A DNA stretch of 64,000 nucleotides from Hetaerina americana (taxonomy: Eukaryota > Arthropoda > Insecta > Odonata > Calopterygidae): positions 124,001 to 188,000 of the forward strand of contig JAKTNV010000078.1 of NCBI GenBank assembly GCA_022747635.1, read 5' to 3'. The notes under the pieces are model-generated. The model had not been told where the DNA came from. It did no database searches and saw only the letters and a list, made by a program, of their open reading frames with translations. This document shows positions 26,496-37,640 of the stretch, in pieces (within the stretch, counting starts at the first letter, position 1; each line of letters opens with the position of its first letter). The translations under genes were made by a program, and so were the position numbers.

Positions 26496-28540
26496 CATAT
26501 ACATGTGTGAGTATATATCATACTAACTATCAGTTGAGAATAAATATATTCTCTGGAGAATAAAAATTTCCCATGCTCTAGTCCACAACCTATGTTACTA
26601 TAAATGCGATGGGCTGTCGGTCCGTCTCCAGCATATAATACTCATAATAAGGCTGAATCGGGAAGAAAAATTTTCAAACACAATATTTTACCATTAATAA
26701 ACTACCCCATCAACAAAAATATACCTCATGCTTCGAGAAATAAGTTTCACGTGCCTGGCCTCTGAGCATTGCGATCCAAAAATACAGAAAATTTCGGTTA
26801 TGTGAACTGAACTGAAGAACTGAATTTTTCGTCCGTGAGATGGGAAGGTAACGAGAAATGGGAAGAAGCATAGAGGTTCTGAGGAAAGGCAGCCTATTAT
26901 GCTCGCGTGAGTGTGACCTACTGCGTGAGAGAGGGTGAAAGAAAGACATGGGCCCGTGAGACGATTGTGCTCTCTTCCGGAGACAATGGGAACTTAGGAA
27001 AACAAAGAAGAGATGTCACGAGAAGAAATGAGAATTGAGCAGAGCGTTGAAAGACAGCAACTGCGATGAAGGGCGATGGGTTTTATTACTCCATGGTGAA
27101 AATAATTTTATGCAATAAGCGTCTCATGAATTCATTGAATTGAAATTCGGTTTATGGTCTTGATCAATTTATCTTACTTTTGAGCGATTAAATGTGCAAA
27201 GACATGCCAAAGTTTGAAAATCATGACAGCTAAGGATAGAATTTTCAATGTACTTGATATTGCCATTCATATTCAGAATTATCATAATGAGAAGAGGACA
27301 TTGCATTATTGTATATGGCATTGAATTGGTTTATGACTCTAGCAAAGAGGATTCCTATTTGAGAAAAGATGTAGCAAAAATCTTTAGAAACTATTTTTTT
27401 GCTAACATTTTTGTTTTCCATTTGCATTTAAAATTTAGAGAAATGAATATGCATGAAAAGATATGCTGCGAAGGCTGAGCGTTCGATGTTTAAATTCCTG
27501 TTTTGGTGAAGGTTTTGCAAGTATGAGAGCTATGCCAAATAAAAGCAGTTATGAGTTTTCGTCATTTAATCAAGTTACTCCGCATATAAACAGATTTATA
27601 AAATATTTAGTATTATTATTAGCCTCACGATTTCAATTATTATGCACCATTCATCTTCTTCATTTGGGTTGGGATTAGAATCGCGGTAAGAGAGCTTATT
27701 TGAAAAATGTCTGCGAGAGAAAGTGCAAAGAAGGCTATGTTCGAAGATAGGAGCGTTTATCAAAAGGACACTCATTGATGCGCTCAATATTCTGGCGATC
27801 TTTATTGGTCAAATACCCTTCCAGAATTTTTCAGCCTCGTTAGCGAGGTCAAGCACCTTCGGCAGTCAGATTAGTTTGTTTGTTACAGCCTGGGTGTAAA
27901 ATTATAGAACCTCAGCATCGTAATCACCACGGAAGAAAAAGAGTCACCTTTTGACTTGTTAGGATAAAAACGGCAGATCCGAAACCTATCGTCGTGTCTC
28001 CGTGCTTTACTCTTTTCTCTCGAATTTAATCCACCATTACAAAAAGTTATTCTTTCATTTCTAACTGAATAGGAGCCTAATAGAAAAACTTTCACCAAAC
28101 CATCTCGCTCCTCTTTTTCCTTCAAGCCTCAAGATCCGCCTACTTCTTAGTTACCTATATGCCAAGAAATCCCCGACCCCCGACTTTTTCCAGAACTAAT
28201 ACTCCTGCTTAATTAAATTCCTTACTAATAAACATAACATTTTCAGGTTTAACCTTGTGGAATTCCTTCATTATGAGGGGGAAATAAACTTAACACTTCA
28301 AATTCTTTACTGTAGAAATGTTAAGTTTCTTTTTACCCTCATCCTTAGTAATAAACTGAATTTCGTTCAAATCAAATCCCTTTCCTATTTTATCCGTGAT
28401 TCATTCAAGGGAAACAGTAATGGTCAAATTCATTCAAACAGATGCATTTAGCCGTAATGCTATTACGATCCATCATCTTGACGAAAAATAAATTCTATTT
28501 GAACCTCCACTCACGGTTATAAGGACTTATAATCCATCAA
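26496..28540. other. AT-rich intergenic DNA
   Basis: No gene supported. Openings of 60-80 codons occur on both strands without motifs. Confidence 0.5.
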
Positions 28541-28584
28541 ATACGTGATATCAATATCTCGTACGTATACGTGATATCAATATC
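28541..28584. repeat. 18-bp direct repeat, period 26
   Basis: ATACGTGATATCAATATC occurs at 28541-28558 and again at 28567-28584. It is an exact duplication with an 8-bp spacer. Confidence 0.95.
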
Positions 28585-29108
28585 CCTGCTAGCATCAAAA
28601 ACCACGTGCCAGCCCAGCCCCCCTCCACCAATTTATTTATCCAACTAATAGGAAATGTCTTCATAAAACAGCTTCACTTCATCAATAATTTACATTTTCT
28701 GAGAAAAGACAATTAAATTGATGTTACCTTGGCATAGAAATACACCCACATTTTTTGGGGCAAATTCAGTACACCTATCGCTAAAGACAAACTTTTATTT
28801 GTCCACTAAGTTGAAGACAACTACTATCTTAGGTCTCAAAGGCAGCTCAATTCATTGCACCCCCAACTTCTTCTTCTTGGTTTCTTTCCCTTCCCACTCT
28901 TTTGAATCCATATTGATATTTTTTAAATTGACATCAACGCTCTGAAAAGTTAATTCAGCGCTTCAGCCAGCTTAAAACCGGTCACGCATGCAATATAAAA
29001 GTACTTATACATGTACTACTCACTTTAACAGTTTTCACTTGTCACGCCAACAACACTCCGTACCTTTTCTCTCTAAATCCGTAGCCCTCGCCCCTAAAAT
29101 AATGTATA
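28585..29108. other. AT-rich intergenic DNA
   Basis: Nothing recognisable. It ends at the TA target site of the second mariner copy. Confidence 0.55.
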
Positions 29109-29110
29109 TA

Positions 29111-30434
29111 CTACCTTGATCAAAAATTTCCCGGAATTTATTCAGAAAATTAAAAATACAAGTTTATTCATCTAAATCTATATTGTCCCCTTCAAAGTAA
29201 TCCCCATCGACTGCAACACACTTATGCCAGCGCTTGATCCAATCCTCGAAACATTTTTTATATTCGGTTTTCGGTATGTCCATCAGTGCTTCCTGCGATT
29301 TTTCCATTACTTCCTCTCGGCTGCTAAAACGCGTTCCCCGTAATGGTTTTTTAACTCGATTGAACAGAAAGAAGTCACAGGGAGCCAAATCAGGTGAATT
29401 CGGTGGCTGTTGGATGGTATTTGTTGCATTTTTCGTCAAAAAATTACGAATAATGATAGCACTGTGCGACGGTGCGTTATCATGGTGCAAAATCCACGAG
29501 TTTTCTGCCCACATTTCTGGTCTCTTTCGGCGAATTGCTTCACGCAAACGTCTCATAACGCCCAAATAATACTCTTTGTTTACTGTCTGGCCTTCTGGCA
29601 AAAATTCATGATGCACTACACCGTTGTAATCCATGAAAACCGTCAGCATTGCCTTCTTTTTTGACTGAAAACGACGTGGTTTTTTTGGTCTCGGCTCATT
29701 TGGTGAACGCCATTCACTTGCCTGATGTCTGGATTGCGTGTCGTACTCATAAACCCACGTCTCGTCTCCAGTAATGATCCTTTTGATGAATGTGGGATCG
29801 GATTCAGCCTCGCAAATCATGTCTTTTGCGACGTCAACACGGTCTCTTTTTTGCATGAAATTGAGGTCTTTACTTTGCTGCTACACGACGGAAACCCAAA
29901 TCATTAACCACAATGTCTTGGGCGGATCCATAGGCAATGTTCAAGTCCTCCGCTATTTCTCTGATGGTTAATTTGCGGTTATTGACCAACATTTCTTTTA
30001 CTTTATCAATTTTTTCACCGACTTTCGATGTCGATGGTCTGCCACTGCGTTCATCATCTTCGATTGACTCACGACCACTTCTGAACCGCTCGTGCCACTG
30101 GTAAACGACCGTTTTTTTTAGAGAATCGTTGCCGAAACACTTTTCCAACATTTCCAACGTCCGTGCGCCACTAAATCCGTTTTTTACGCAAAATTTAATA
30201 CAAGTTCGTTGTTGCAAATTTAAATCCATTTCTGCAATTGTAAAAAATCGCCAACACACACAGAGATAGATGTACTCTTGGCTACGTAACTTTTGCAAAT
30301 GTCAAGTTATGACACTAAGATATAAAGGGAATATCAACAACAGATGTACCAATTTAACAAAAAAAACAGAACTCAAATCGGAACGATGGGAGCGCCACAC
30401 GGTGGTTATTCCGGGAACTTTTTGATCAAGGTAG
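29111..30434 (-). mobile_element. mariner-family DNA transposon, copy 2
   Basis: A complete 1324-bp element with the same terminal repeats as copy 1 (29111-29137 and 30408-30434), flanked by TA at 29109-29110 and 30435-30436. By eye it differs from copy 1 by a few substitutions and one length change of a single base inside the transposase. The flanking DNA is unrelated to that of copy 1, so this is an independent insertion and not a segmental duplication. Confidence 0.97.
29164..30229 (-). pseudogene. mariner transposase, frameshifted
   Basis: Same transposase as copy 1, starting at the ATG at 30227-30229, but interrupted. The frame reads through the helix-turn-helix region to AAK and then meets TAA at 29870-29872. 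Here the plus strand has TTTA (29869-29872) where copy 1 has CAA. The remaining two thirds, including the three catalytic aspartates (TGDETW, HHDNAPSH, SPDLAPCDF), are open in a shifted frame from about 29868 to 29164. Other protein-level differences are minor, for example Val-Asn-Asn instead of Val-Asp-Asn before RKLTIREIA. As written it cannot make a full transposase. Its terminal repeats are intact, so it could still be mobilised by a transposase supplied from elsewhere. Confidence 0.95.
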
Positions 30435-30436
30435 TA

Positions 30437-31781
30437 TGTACGCATAGAAATTAATTTATAAAATATTGACAGTACTCAAAAAATTAACTGAAATTTAATT
30501 AGCTTTTATAAATTAACTTCTATCAGCCTTAACTGACAATTAATATAAGAACTTTTCAGGAAACATAACATTCACATCATCGTTTCGGTATTTATTTTGA
30601 AAATTTATTAGAATACGAAGAGTTGAAAAGGAAAGTGTGAGCTGCATAAGGAGCGCGAGGTCGAGAGCACCCTACATTACGGAGGAAAAAGACACTAAAC
30701 TTGGAAGCACCACAGTCAAATTTTAAATTGGCTTGATAGAAAAATTTTAAAGTTATATTCACCTAAAACTGATGAGAGATAAGTAAATTTACTCTCCAAC
30801 AAAGAATTTTCTATTGGATTAAATGAAACTTCGGGCTTCTGAAAAAATGCGCTGAGATTAACATCTGGGCGGGCAGCGTGAAATTAGACTTCCGCCGTTG
30901 CATCAACGCTTTGAGATATTACTTCTGGAATTCTTTTATTCGCCTCGCCGTCTTTGCCACCGCCGGTTCGTTCATATCTCTCTCGCCAAACGGAAGTTGA
31001 AATTCCGCGAATCGCGATTCCACAGCGAGGGAAAGAAGCACCTCTGATGGCTTCGGAAGCGCTTTCTCGCAGAAAACAAAGGGCAGCGACGGAGATAAGA
31101 AGGGAACGCGGTCATCTCTTGAGAGAAAGAAAGAGAAAGCTTTTAGAGCTAAATCCCGCTCTTTGACGGTAATTAAACACAAGATCCTCACCCTAACTCC
31201 ACGAAGAAAGCATGCAGGCTCACAATGTCACTTGAGGGCACCGTAGAGGTAGAAGAATGTCTCTCTAGTCGGAAGTAATTTTCAAGAAATGACAGTCATA
31301 AACTCATTTATGCGAAAGATTTATTTGCACCACGCATATTTAATTAATTTTTATCGAGAAAGCGGTTTATTTTTACTTTTCTCTTCCATCTAAAGAGTAA
31401 TAATTCGATAAACTTACTACTCGACCGTGAATTTCGCCAAGAAAGCTAAGATATAATCATTACATATCTGATAGAGAATGTCCCATATGATTTAGATACT
31501 CCTTTGCTGCGTAGTTCTAGAATTACTTCCCAATTAATTATACTTTATAATCATTTTCTAGTTCATCAACATAGCCTTAATATATTATATTTTGTGTGTA
31601 TGCATGTACGAGCTCGTACTTCTCATCATACTTGGTCAAGCCAACAATTTTGCCGATGAAGATATACTGCTTCTACTATCAATAAAAATATAAAAGGACA
31701 CAAGCAGAAACAATTATTGAATGCAGCGGTGATGTGCATTAATATCGATGACGAATGAGAGACATAAATGTTGATAAATGA
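30437..31781. other. Intergenic DNA, GC-richer centre
   Basis: No gene supported. About 30860-31190 is richer in GC, with Arg/Glu/Ser-biased openings of 70-90 codons on both strands. None shows a domain. Confidence 0.5.
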
Positions 31782-31839
31782 GAGGCACAAAAGATAATAT
31801 TACACCCATCACCTACATTTTGGTGTCCCGCTCCACCTT
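31782..31839. repeat. 58-bp dispersed repeat, copy A
   Basis: This segment (plus-strand landmarks CACAAAAG, ACACCCATCA, CCGCTCCACCT) matches 32728-32785 at most positions. It directly abuts the retroelement fragment that follows and may be part of it. Confidence 0.7.
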
Positions 31840-31841
31840 CA

Positions 31842-32117
31842 TCAGAAAGATACGCTACGAATCAGTCTCAACTGAAATAAGCATTGAAAGATTTGGTGCT
31901 TTCCCGGCGTATTAGTTGGGTGAATTCTTCTCGGGTCTTCCACCGGGTCAATGGCTCCATAGCTGCCGACGTTTCGATTCCCGACTCGGTCATCGTCATC
32001 AGGGCTGATTGCCGTTCCGCCAAAAAGTTTCAAATATATTTATTTATTTACCCGTCTCCACGGCTCAGGTGTCATCTGATTGGTCCCCAGACCCAACATT
32101 GTCGGGGCGCCTCGTGA
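31842..32117 (-). mobile_element. Retroelement 3'-end fragment (Penelope-like or non-LTR)
   Basis: The minus-strand frame at 31842-32033 encodes a peptide containing SPDDDDRVGNRNVGSYGA, then DPVEDPRRIHPTNTPGK. I associate this signature with the tails of Penelope-like or related retroelements in arthropods; that is recollection, not a search result. There is no reverse transcriptase domain, so this is a short tail fragment. The DNA also contains, on the minus strand, CTGATGA (32002-31996), a 20-nt segment able to pair internally, then GAAA (31975-31972). That order matches the conserved core of a hammerhead ribozyme, and Penelope-like elements are known to carry hammerheads. I could not identify a matching stem III or cleavage site. 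Confidence 0.5.
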
Positions 32118-32727
32118 TATAAGAAAGTGATGAAATAAGTACGAGTTCGTATGTCTGACTGAACGTCGCTTGTCTGCTGCTTTGATTCGCGCTGGCTATC
32201 GTGTCGGTAGGTTAAGTTGGTTTCACGTCGTAATAATGTCTTAGAACATGCAAAGTAAGGGAAAATTATATATGATAAAACAACTTTGCAGATAATTTTC
32301 CAATAACGTTAACTTTATGATCCCTTTCACCAAATCAAATCAGCCACATTGCTAATGTCACCAAGGAAATCTGAATTAAGTCTAAGCTGTCCTCATGAAC
32401 CATTAAAGCAATTTTACTTCCGGAATTTGAAATGCAAGGAATAATTAATCGTCTACCCGGTTGAGAGAAAGTTGGTTTTATTATTTTAATGCATCAAAGA
32501 AAAAGCACTACTGTCGACTCGAATGGCCATAACATTCCTGTCTACATATTTTCTCCTTTTCTATCTATTCTAAAACTTCATTTGCAGAACAAGAATCGTG
32601 AACCTTTCACTTTTTTCCGAGAAAGATTTTATTCGAACTGCTTATATTCCTTGGAAAAATCCCACGTACCTGTAAATAGGTAGACAAACGCTATAAAGAA
32701 AATTAAAGCAGGAAGTTCATTCCTTCA
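32118..32727. other. AT-rich intergenic DNA
   Basis: Nothing recognisable between the retroelement fragment and the second 58-bp repeat. Confidence 0.5.
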
Positions 32728-32785
32728 GAGACACAAAAGGTAACGGTATACCCATCAATTAGATTTTAGTGTTCCGCTCCGCCTA
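32728..32785. repeat. 58-bp dispersed repeat, copy B
   Basis: Same orientation as copy A and about 0.95 kb downstream, with scattered substitutions but no length change. It is not followed by the SPDDDDRVG-type sequence, so the repeat can exist apart from it. Confidence 0.7.
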
Positions 32786-35700
32786 CAATATTTTCAATAT
32801 GTTTATAACATAGACCACGGAGTCTTTGATTTATATTTACTTCTGATATAACTGAGATGCAATGCCGTGAACTAAGTCATAGGAATTCATGTAAAATAAC
32901 CATGTCATTAGAAATGAAGGATTTTTTTCTTGCAGACGGTAAAAAGTGGACAAACGGTTAATGATAATAAACAATTTTATTAACAATGTCTCCAAGTCGC
33001 AAAGCTGACCCACATCTTAACCTTAATAATAAAATAAGAAGACGCTATATTTCGTAGAATATGGGCGTTTTTAGAATTATTATTAGGAATTTAAACTTAA
33101 ATCAATTTATTTGCTACCGCTAACCACTTATCTAGCTCATGAAATCGCACTCTACCCGTGGAGCTGCTGAACTAACATATCCTGGAGTAGAACTCAGCAA
33201 GGGCATGAAACTATTCGTTACTCGAAGCTTAGATGCTTCCAAAAATAAATGCTAGAGTTTCCCAAAATACTGTGATGTAAAGATGGAGTACATTCAAATT
33301 CTAACTTAGGCATTTCACTTAGAGCTTAACTATGCTGTGCAACTTCCCACGTTGGCCAGGTCCAGTTCCTCCGCATAAACCTATCTTCAATCGGATGAAT
33401 CATGGGTGTACACCAGGAATGCTCTAATTTATTGATTACTCACATATTTTACGACAAAATGTATATTTCATGTGTACTAGTCCATTATCTTATCATGATC
33501 ACATATTTATTCTTATTCAGGACTCACCTCTGAGTAAATGCATATCTTTACCACTAGTTTGAAAATGTATAACAATTACGTTGAGCGTTCTCCTCCGAAA
33601 TTCAGCCCAAATATCCTTATTCTTACCTTTAATAAGTTGTATGTGTGCCCAAGGATAGCCTGAGTCATTCGCTCTCTTTGTGTGGAATCTCCGCTTATCC
33701 GTGGTCAGTGGGAGATGAAAATTCCAAATATGAGGCCATAGAATCAGCTGATCCCTTGCGTGACAGCCAAATTAATAGCGCGAAGGCACGGTTTCTGCTC
33801 ACACACTGAAAGCGGACATGTTTGCTTGTGTTAGTGCGCTGAAAGAAAATAGCCGATAGCAGCCAATTAAACATCAATACAAAAATTACCTCAAGAATAA
33901 TTTGAGGTTCAAATTGAGCGACAAGTTTAATAGTCACTTACATGGATACCAAATCTAAGAAGAGATAAAACATCTCAAGCTAGTTATGAAATATGCTGAC
34001 GTTTTACCTATTGCTAGCTCTAGAATTGCAAAACGCTAAAACTATATTAGCTGATTGATATGACACAAAATTTCCCAAATTACTAATTTATTAAATCTGT
34101 GAACTCCCTCAAATGTAACAATATTAACAAATCTTTAGTTTTTAATCAATACTCAAACAAATTACTTCTAAATATGTTTATTCCATTAACTTTCTGCATA
34201 GTTTGTGTCAAATTATGATGGTTCACAACCCTCAAAAGGAACGAAATAAAGATAGCGAGTGTTTTTCTTGAATTTTCTTTGGAGGAAGGATGCGTAGTGG
34301 CACCGAGCCGAAGTGTGATACGACCAATGTCTCCAGAAAATCCTAATTAAGTTTATGCTTAGGCAACATTGACCAATTCATCTTTAACCTCAAGCAACAT
34401 GAACTGATTTCTTCTGTTAACGTAATTACGACTTGTTCTCCCTGAAGACTGCTTATTCGTGTACTCATTTTCCTTGAAACTCTCAGGAGATTATATTGTG
34501 AAACGCCCTTCAAAGGCAAATACCAATGCTACGTGATTATCACAGATTTTAGGATCGCTTACTTAGGATCACTTAGGAAGCAAGAGATTTTTTAGCATGA
34601 CTTCAATACTATTTTTTGCAGAAAAATATCGGAGTACTGGTTTTTCAAGAATAAAATAAAACCGGTCATTTAGTCGATTGATGAGCTTGAGATTTCTTAA
34701 TTTAATGGAATAGAAATGGACATATTCTACTCATTCTTACATTGCCACATATTGAATTTCTTCGCTTCTTCCTAACTATATTCAGAAGAGGATTTCTCAC
34801 TGATGCTTACTCATTTACGATCCGTGGCTTCTCGATTATCTTGCCTCAAATGTGGCGACGATACACCAATTGGGTCTCATTAGCTGGGGCTACGTAATTG
34901 AAACACGCGATTAGTCCGATATCCACCTAGTTAAAGTGCTGCCTGAGTACGTGAAGGGTTGTACTTGAATAAATCAATATGAGAGAAAAATAGCGTCTTA
35001 AAAAAATTCAAATACTTCTATTAACTGAATATTCATTTCACATGGAATTTTTAATACGAATACCAAACGAAATGTGAGGGGAAATCAGCAACCGGAACAA
35101 AAAGCTAATACTACGGCCGGTAAATAATTGAATATTAATATTCCAGAAGAAATCACATAAAAAATTTCAGGAAAATTTTGACGTTGACTAGTAACATTTA
35201 GTATTAATACTTTGTATTTAGTCCGCCGGGAATTCATCAAGAAAAAATACCATCATAATTCAACTGTTAAATTTATTTGAACCGAAACGGCTATTACTGT
35301 CTCAAATGGCATAAAATAAATATCTTTCCCACCGTGATGTTTTTGACTTTCAGATACGGATCTAATGACGAAAAAATGTGTTTTGAGTCCCCCATCATTA
35401 ACAAAAATCCCCGACTAAATGACTTTTGTGTCTAATGCTTAATGTACCAATAAAGTTTCCAGAGTTGCTGATACTAGAGCTGTGAACTTGTATTAATGTA
35501 ATATATAACATTAATTATTTTTAATTTATTAATCCATTTAGTGTTTCCTCCAACACGCTATTATTTGTTCCTAACAAAAATATGCATCAAAATATCGAAG
35601 AATAATAGCATTTTAATAATCCAAATAGTTTATCATTTGAAATGAGCGATAGGTCTTTCGAGATCTTACGCTTTCTGCGCAGATACCATGCGAAACGAGA

Positions 35701-37020
35701 AGGTCATATCATCCGCTAATTCACCCGACTGCATCATAGTAGCTATTTATTACTTTCGATGCGCAGCTATGCGAGGGTTTTCCCGAAATATAAGTAGATA
35801 GTAAATTTTCTCTTCAAATAGGTAACTATCATGGTTGAGATATCTCGCAAATATACATACGGTGAACTGCTTTTCAAGGTTTACGTGATTTTCAAAACTC
35901 ATTCGCAATGGATCGTTAAATATGTCTAAACCTTGATCAGTTGAAATAAAGCATTTAAACGTGAAACGGTATTGCCTACGGAGTTGTATAAATCGCGGCG
36001 CACATTCGATCATTCTCAAGTGTTTATAATAGAGGCAAAATATTTACTCATGCAATAAATAAAATTAAAAATATATAGGGCGGCAATATTAAAACGCTAT
36101 TTTCGCTTCAGATCAGTATGCTATTGATCTTCAACTAATAAAATCAAACAATTTGTGGTTACAAATTGTTATCTTAAGATCAGTACCAGGACTGAGTTTG
36201 TAAACAAACTGATATCAGGAAATTTTTTTCGATCCAGCGAAACTAAAAACGACACTAAAATTGATTTTACGGCTTAAAACGTTTTTGTGATGAATTTATT
36301 TGAATATAACTATATTGGTGTTGGCATAAGTGATACGGAAATTTACCATACATATTAAATTATGAATATTTAGGCAGATTCGAGAAACAAATAAGTTTTT
36401 CTCTTTTTACGACTTTGTCTTCAAGGGCGACCCACACAAATAGTCCTATGGATGCTCGTCGATTCTACGTATTCCTGTCTATGATGGCAAAGCATGGTGA
36501 CTTAAATAATTAATATTTATTTATATATTTTATTTAAATAAATTACCAGCAATATGAAAACTAATATAAATTTCAATAACGACCCACCATTGCTTTATAA
36601 CCTGCTCTAATTTCATATCAATTAGGTTCTCTCCATGAATGACCGGCTATAAACCAAATAAATTATATAAAAGAGCAGGCTAATTAATGCTTTAGGTATT
36701 GATTATTGAAAGTTATTCCACATTCATAATAAGATAGTTCAGTGGGTATAGCGGCATTTAAATAACGGAAATAGAAAAAACATATTACTTCCTGGTAATG
36801 TATTTCATATAAAAATAGGTGATATTAATAGGCCTCAAAGAATCGAAAGTTTCTATCAATATATCACAGAAAAATATGGAGGGAAAAAATATGTAACTAT
36901 CATCACCATACTTAATATTTAAAGACTAAAACTCATGTATTGATACATTAATCCATGACATCGTACAATGAACAGTGAATGAGGAAAATATTAAGTATTT
37001 GAAATTCCCAATTCTCTTCT
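32786..37020. other. AT-rich intergenic DNA
   Basis: No gene supported. Two small perfect hairpins sit close together at 36147-36170 (10-bp arms, AACAATTTGT) and 36195-36210 (7-bp arms, AGTTTGT). In AT-rich DNA such structures may be chance. Confidence 0.5.
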
Positions 37021-37037
37021 GACACTTCAATATGCTA

Positions 37038-37051
37038 GTCGCCATGGCGAC
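37038..37051. promoter_or_regulatory. X-box-like palindrome (RFX-type site)
   Basis: GTCGCCATGGCGAC is perfectly self-complementary and satisfies the 14-bp RFX X-box consensus RYYNYYWWRRNRAC at every position. RFX factors drive ciliary genes in insects. A consensus this loose occurs by chance several times per 64 kb, so the island context is what raises its weight. Confidence 0.4.
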
Positions 37052-37378
37052 AGTCGCAACGACAATTTTTCACCTATCGAACGGTGCGATTGGCCCTCGC
37101 AAGCGATCACCATTCCACCTCCCCTCCCCCGAACAACTATGCTAATACCACTCTCACGCATTCCGACATCGGGCGTCTTTCCATCCTCGCCGTGGATTCT
37201 CCAACCGCTGATCCCCTGACACCCGCCTGCGACTCCCCTCTCCGCGGCACCCACCGCTTGCTCTCCCCATTACCTCTCACTGTTTACACCCGCGACGTCG
37301 GGATATAGCAACCGTGCCCTGACGAGGACGGGCAGGGGGGCAGAACTGCGGTCTCCGACTTCCATTGGCGAGGCATAA

Positions 37379-37388
37379 ATCACGTGAT
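37379..37388. promoter_or_regulatory. CACGTG E-box
   Basis: ATCACGTGAT is a palindromic bHLH-zipper site of the USF/TFE/Myc class, inside the GC-rich island and next to an ATTGG motif. Confidence 0.4.
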
Positions 37389-37640
37389 CCCATCATCGCC
37401 TCTCACAAGCGTTGGATATTGACGCTAATTGTCGCACCACTCGAAATATATATATCCGAGGTTGAAATCATCGCCCGGCACTCCCCCTCCTGAACTCATC
37501 GAACGTGAATGCGAAACGGGTGTGTTTCCCCTGGGAAGAGAAGCCGCCTTGGAAGGAGACGGACTGGAGCCACGTCGGGAACTACGCACTCGTCTGCTTG
37601 ATCTTGAATTTCTGCGGTTCGCGCCATATCATCCCCTGAC

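Larger units (their letters stand above)
37021..37640. promoter_or_regulatory. GC-rich promoter-like island
   Basis: A sharp rise in GC and CpG above the surroundings. It contains an X-box-type palindrome (37038-37051), ATTGG (inverted CCAAT) motifs at 37089-37093 and near 37364, and a CACGTG E-box (37379-37388). The reading frames over it (for example around 37429-37791) lack a usable ATG and a domain, so I treat them as by-products of GC content. It may be a promoter or enhancer. The nearest supported gene is the plus-strand gene at 45.5 kb. Confidence 0.45.

Noticed and set aside
26064..26521. Frames encoding long Tyr-Ile repeats
   Set aside because: Translation of a TA microsatellite.
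31606..31619. GTACGAGCTCGTAC palindrome as a regulatory site
   Set aside because: A few 14-bp palindromes are expected by chance in 64 kb and nothing around it supports a function.
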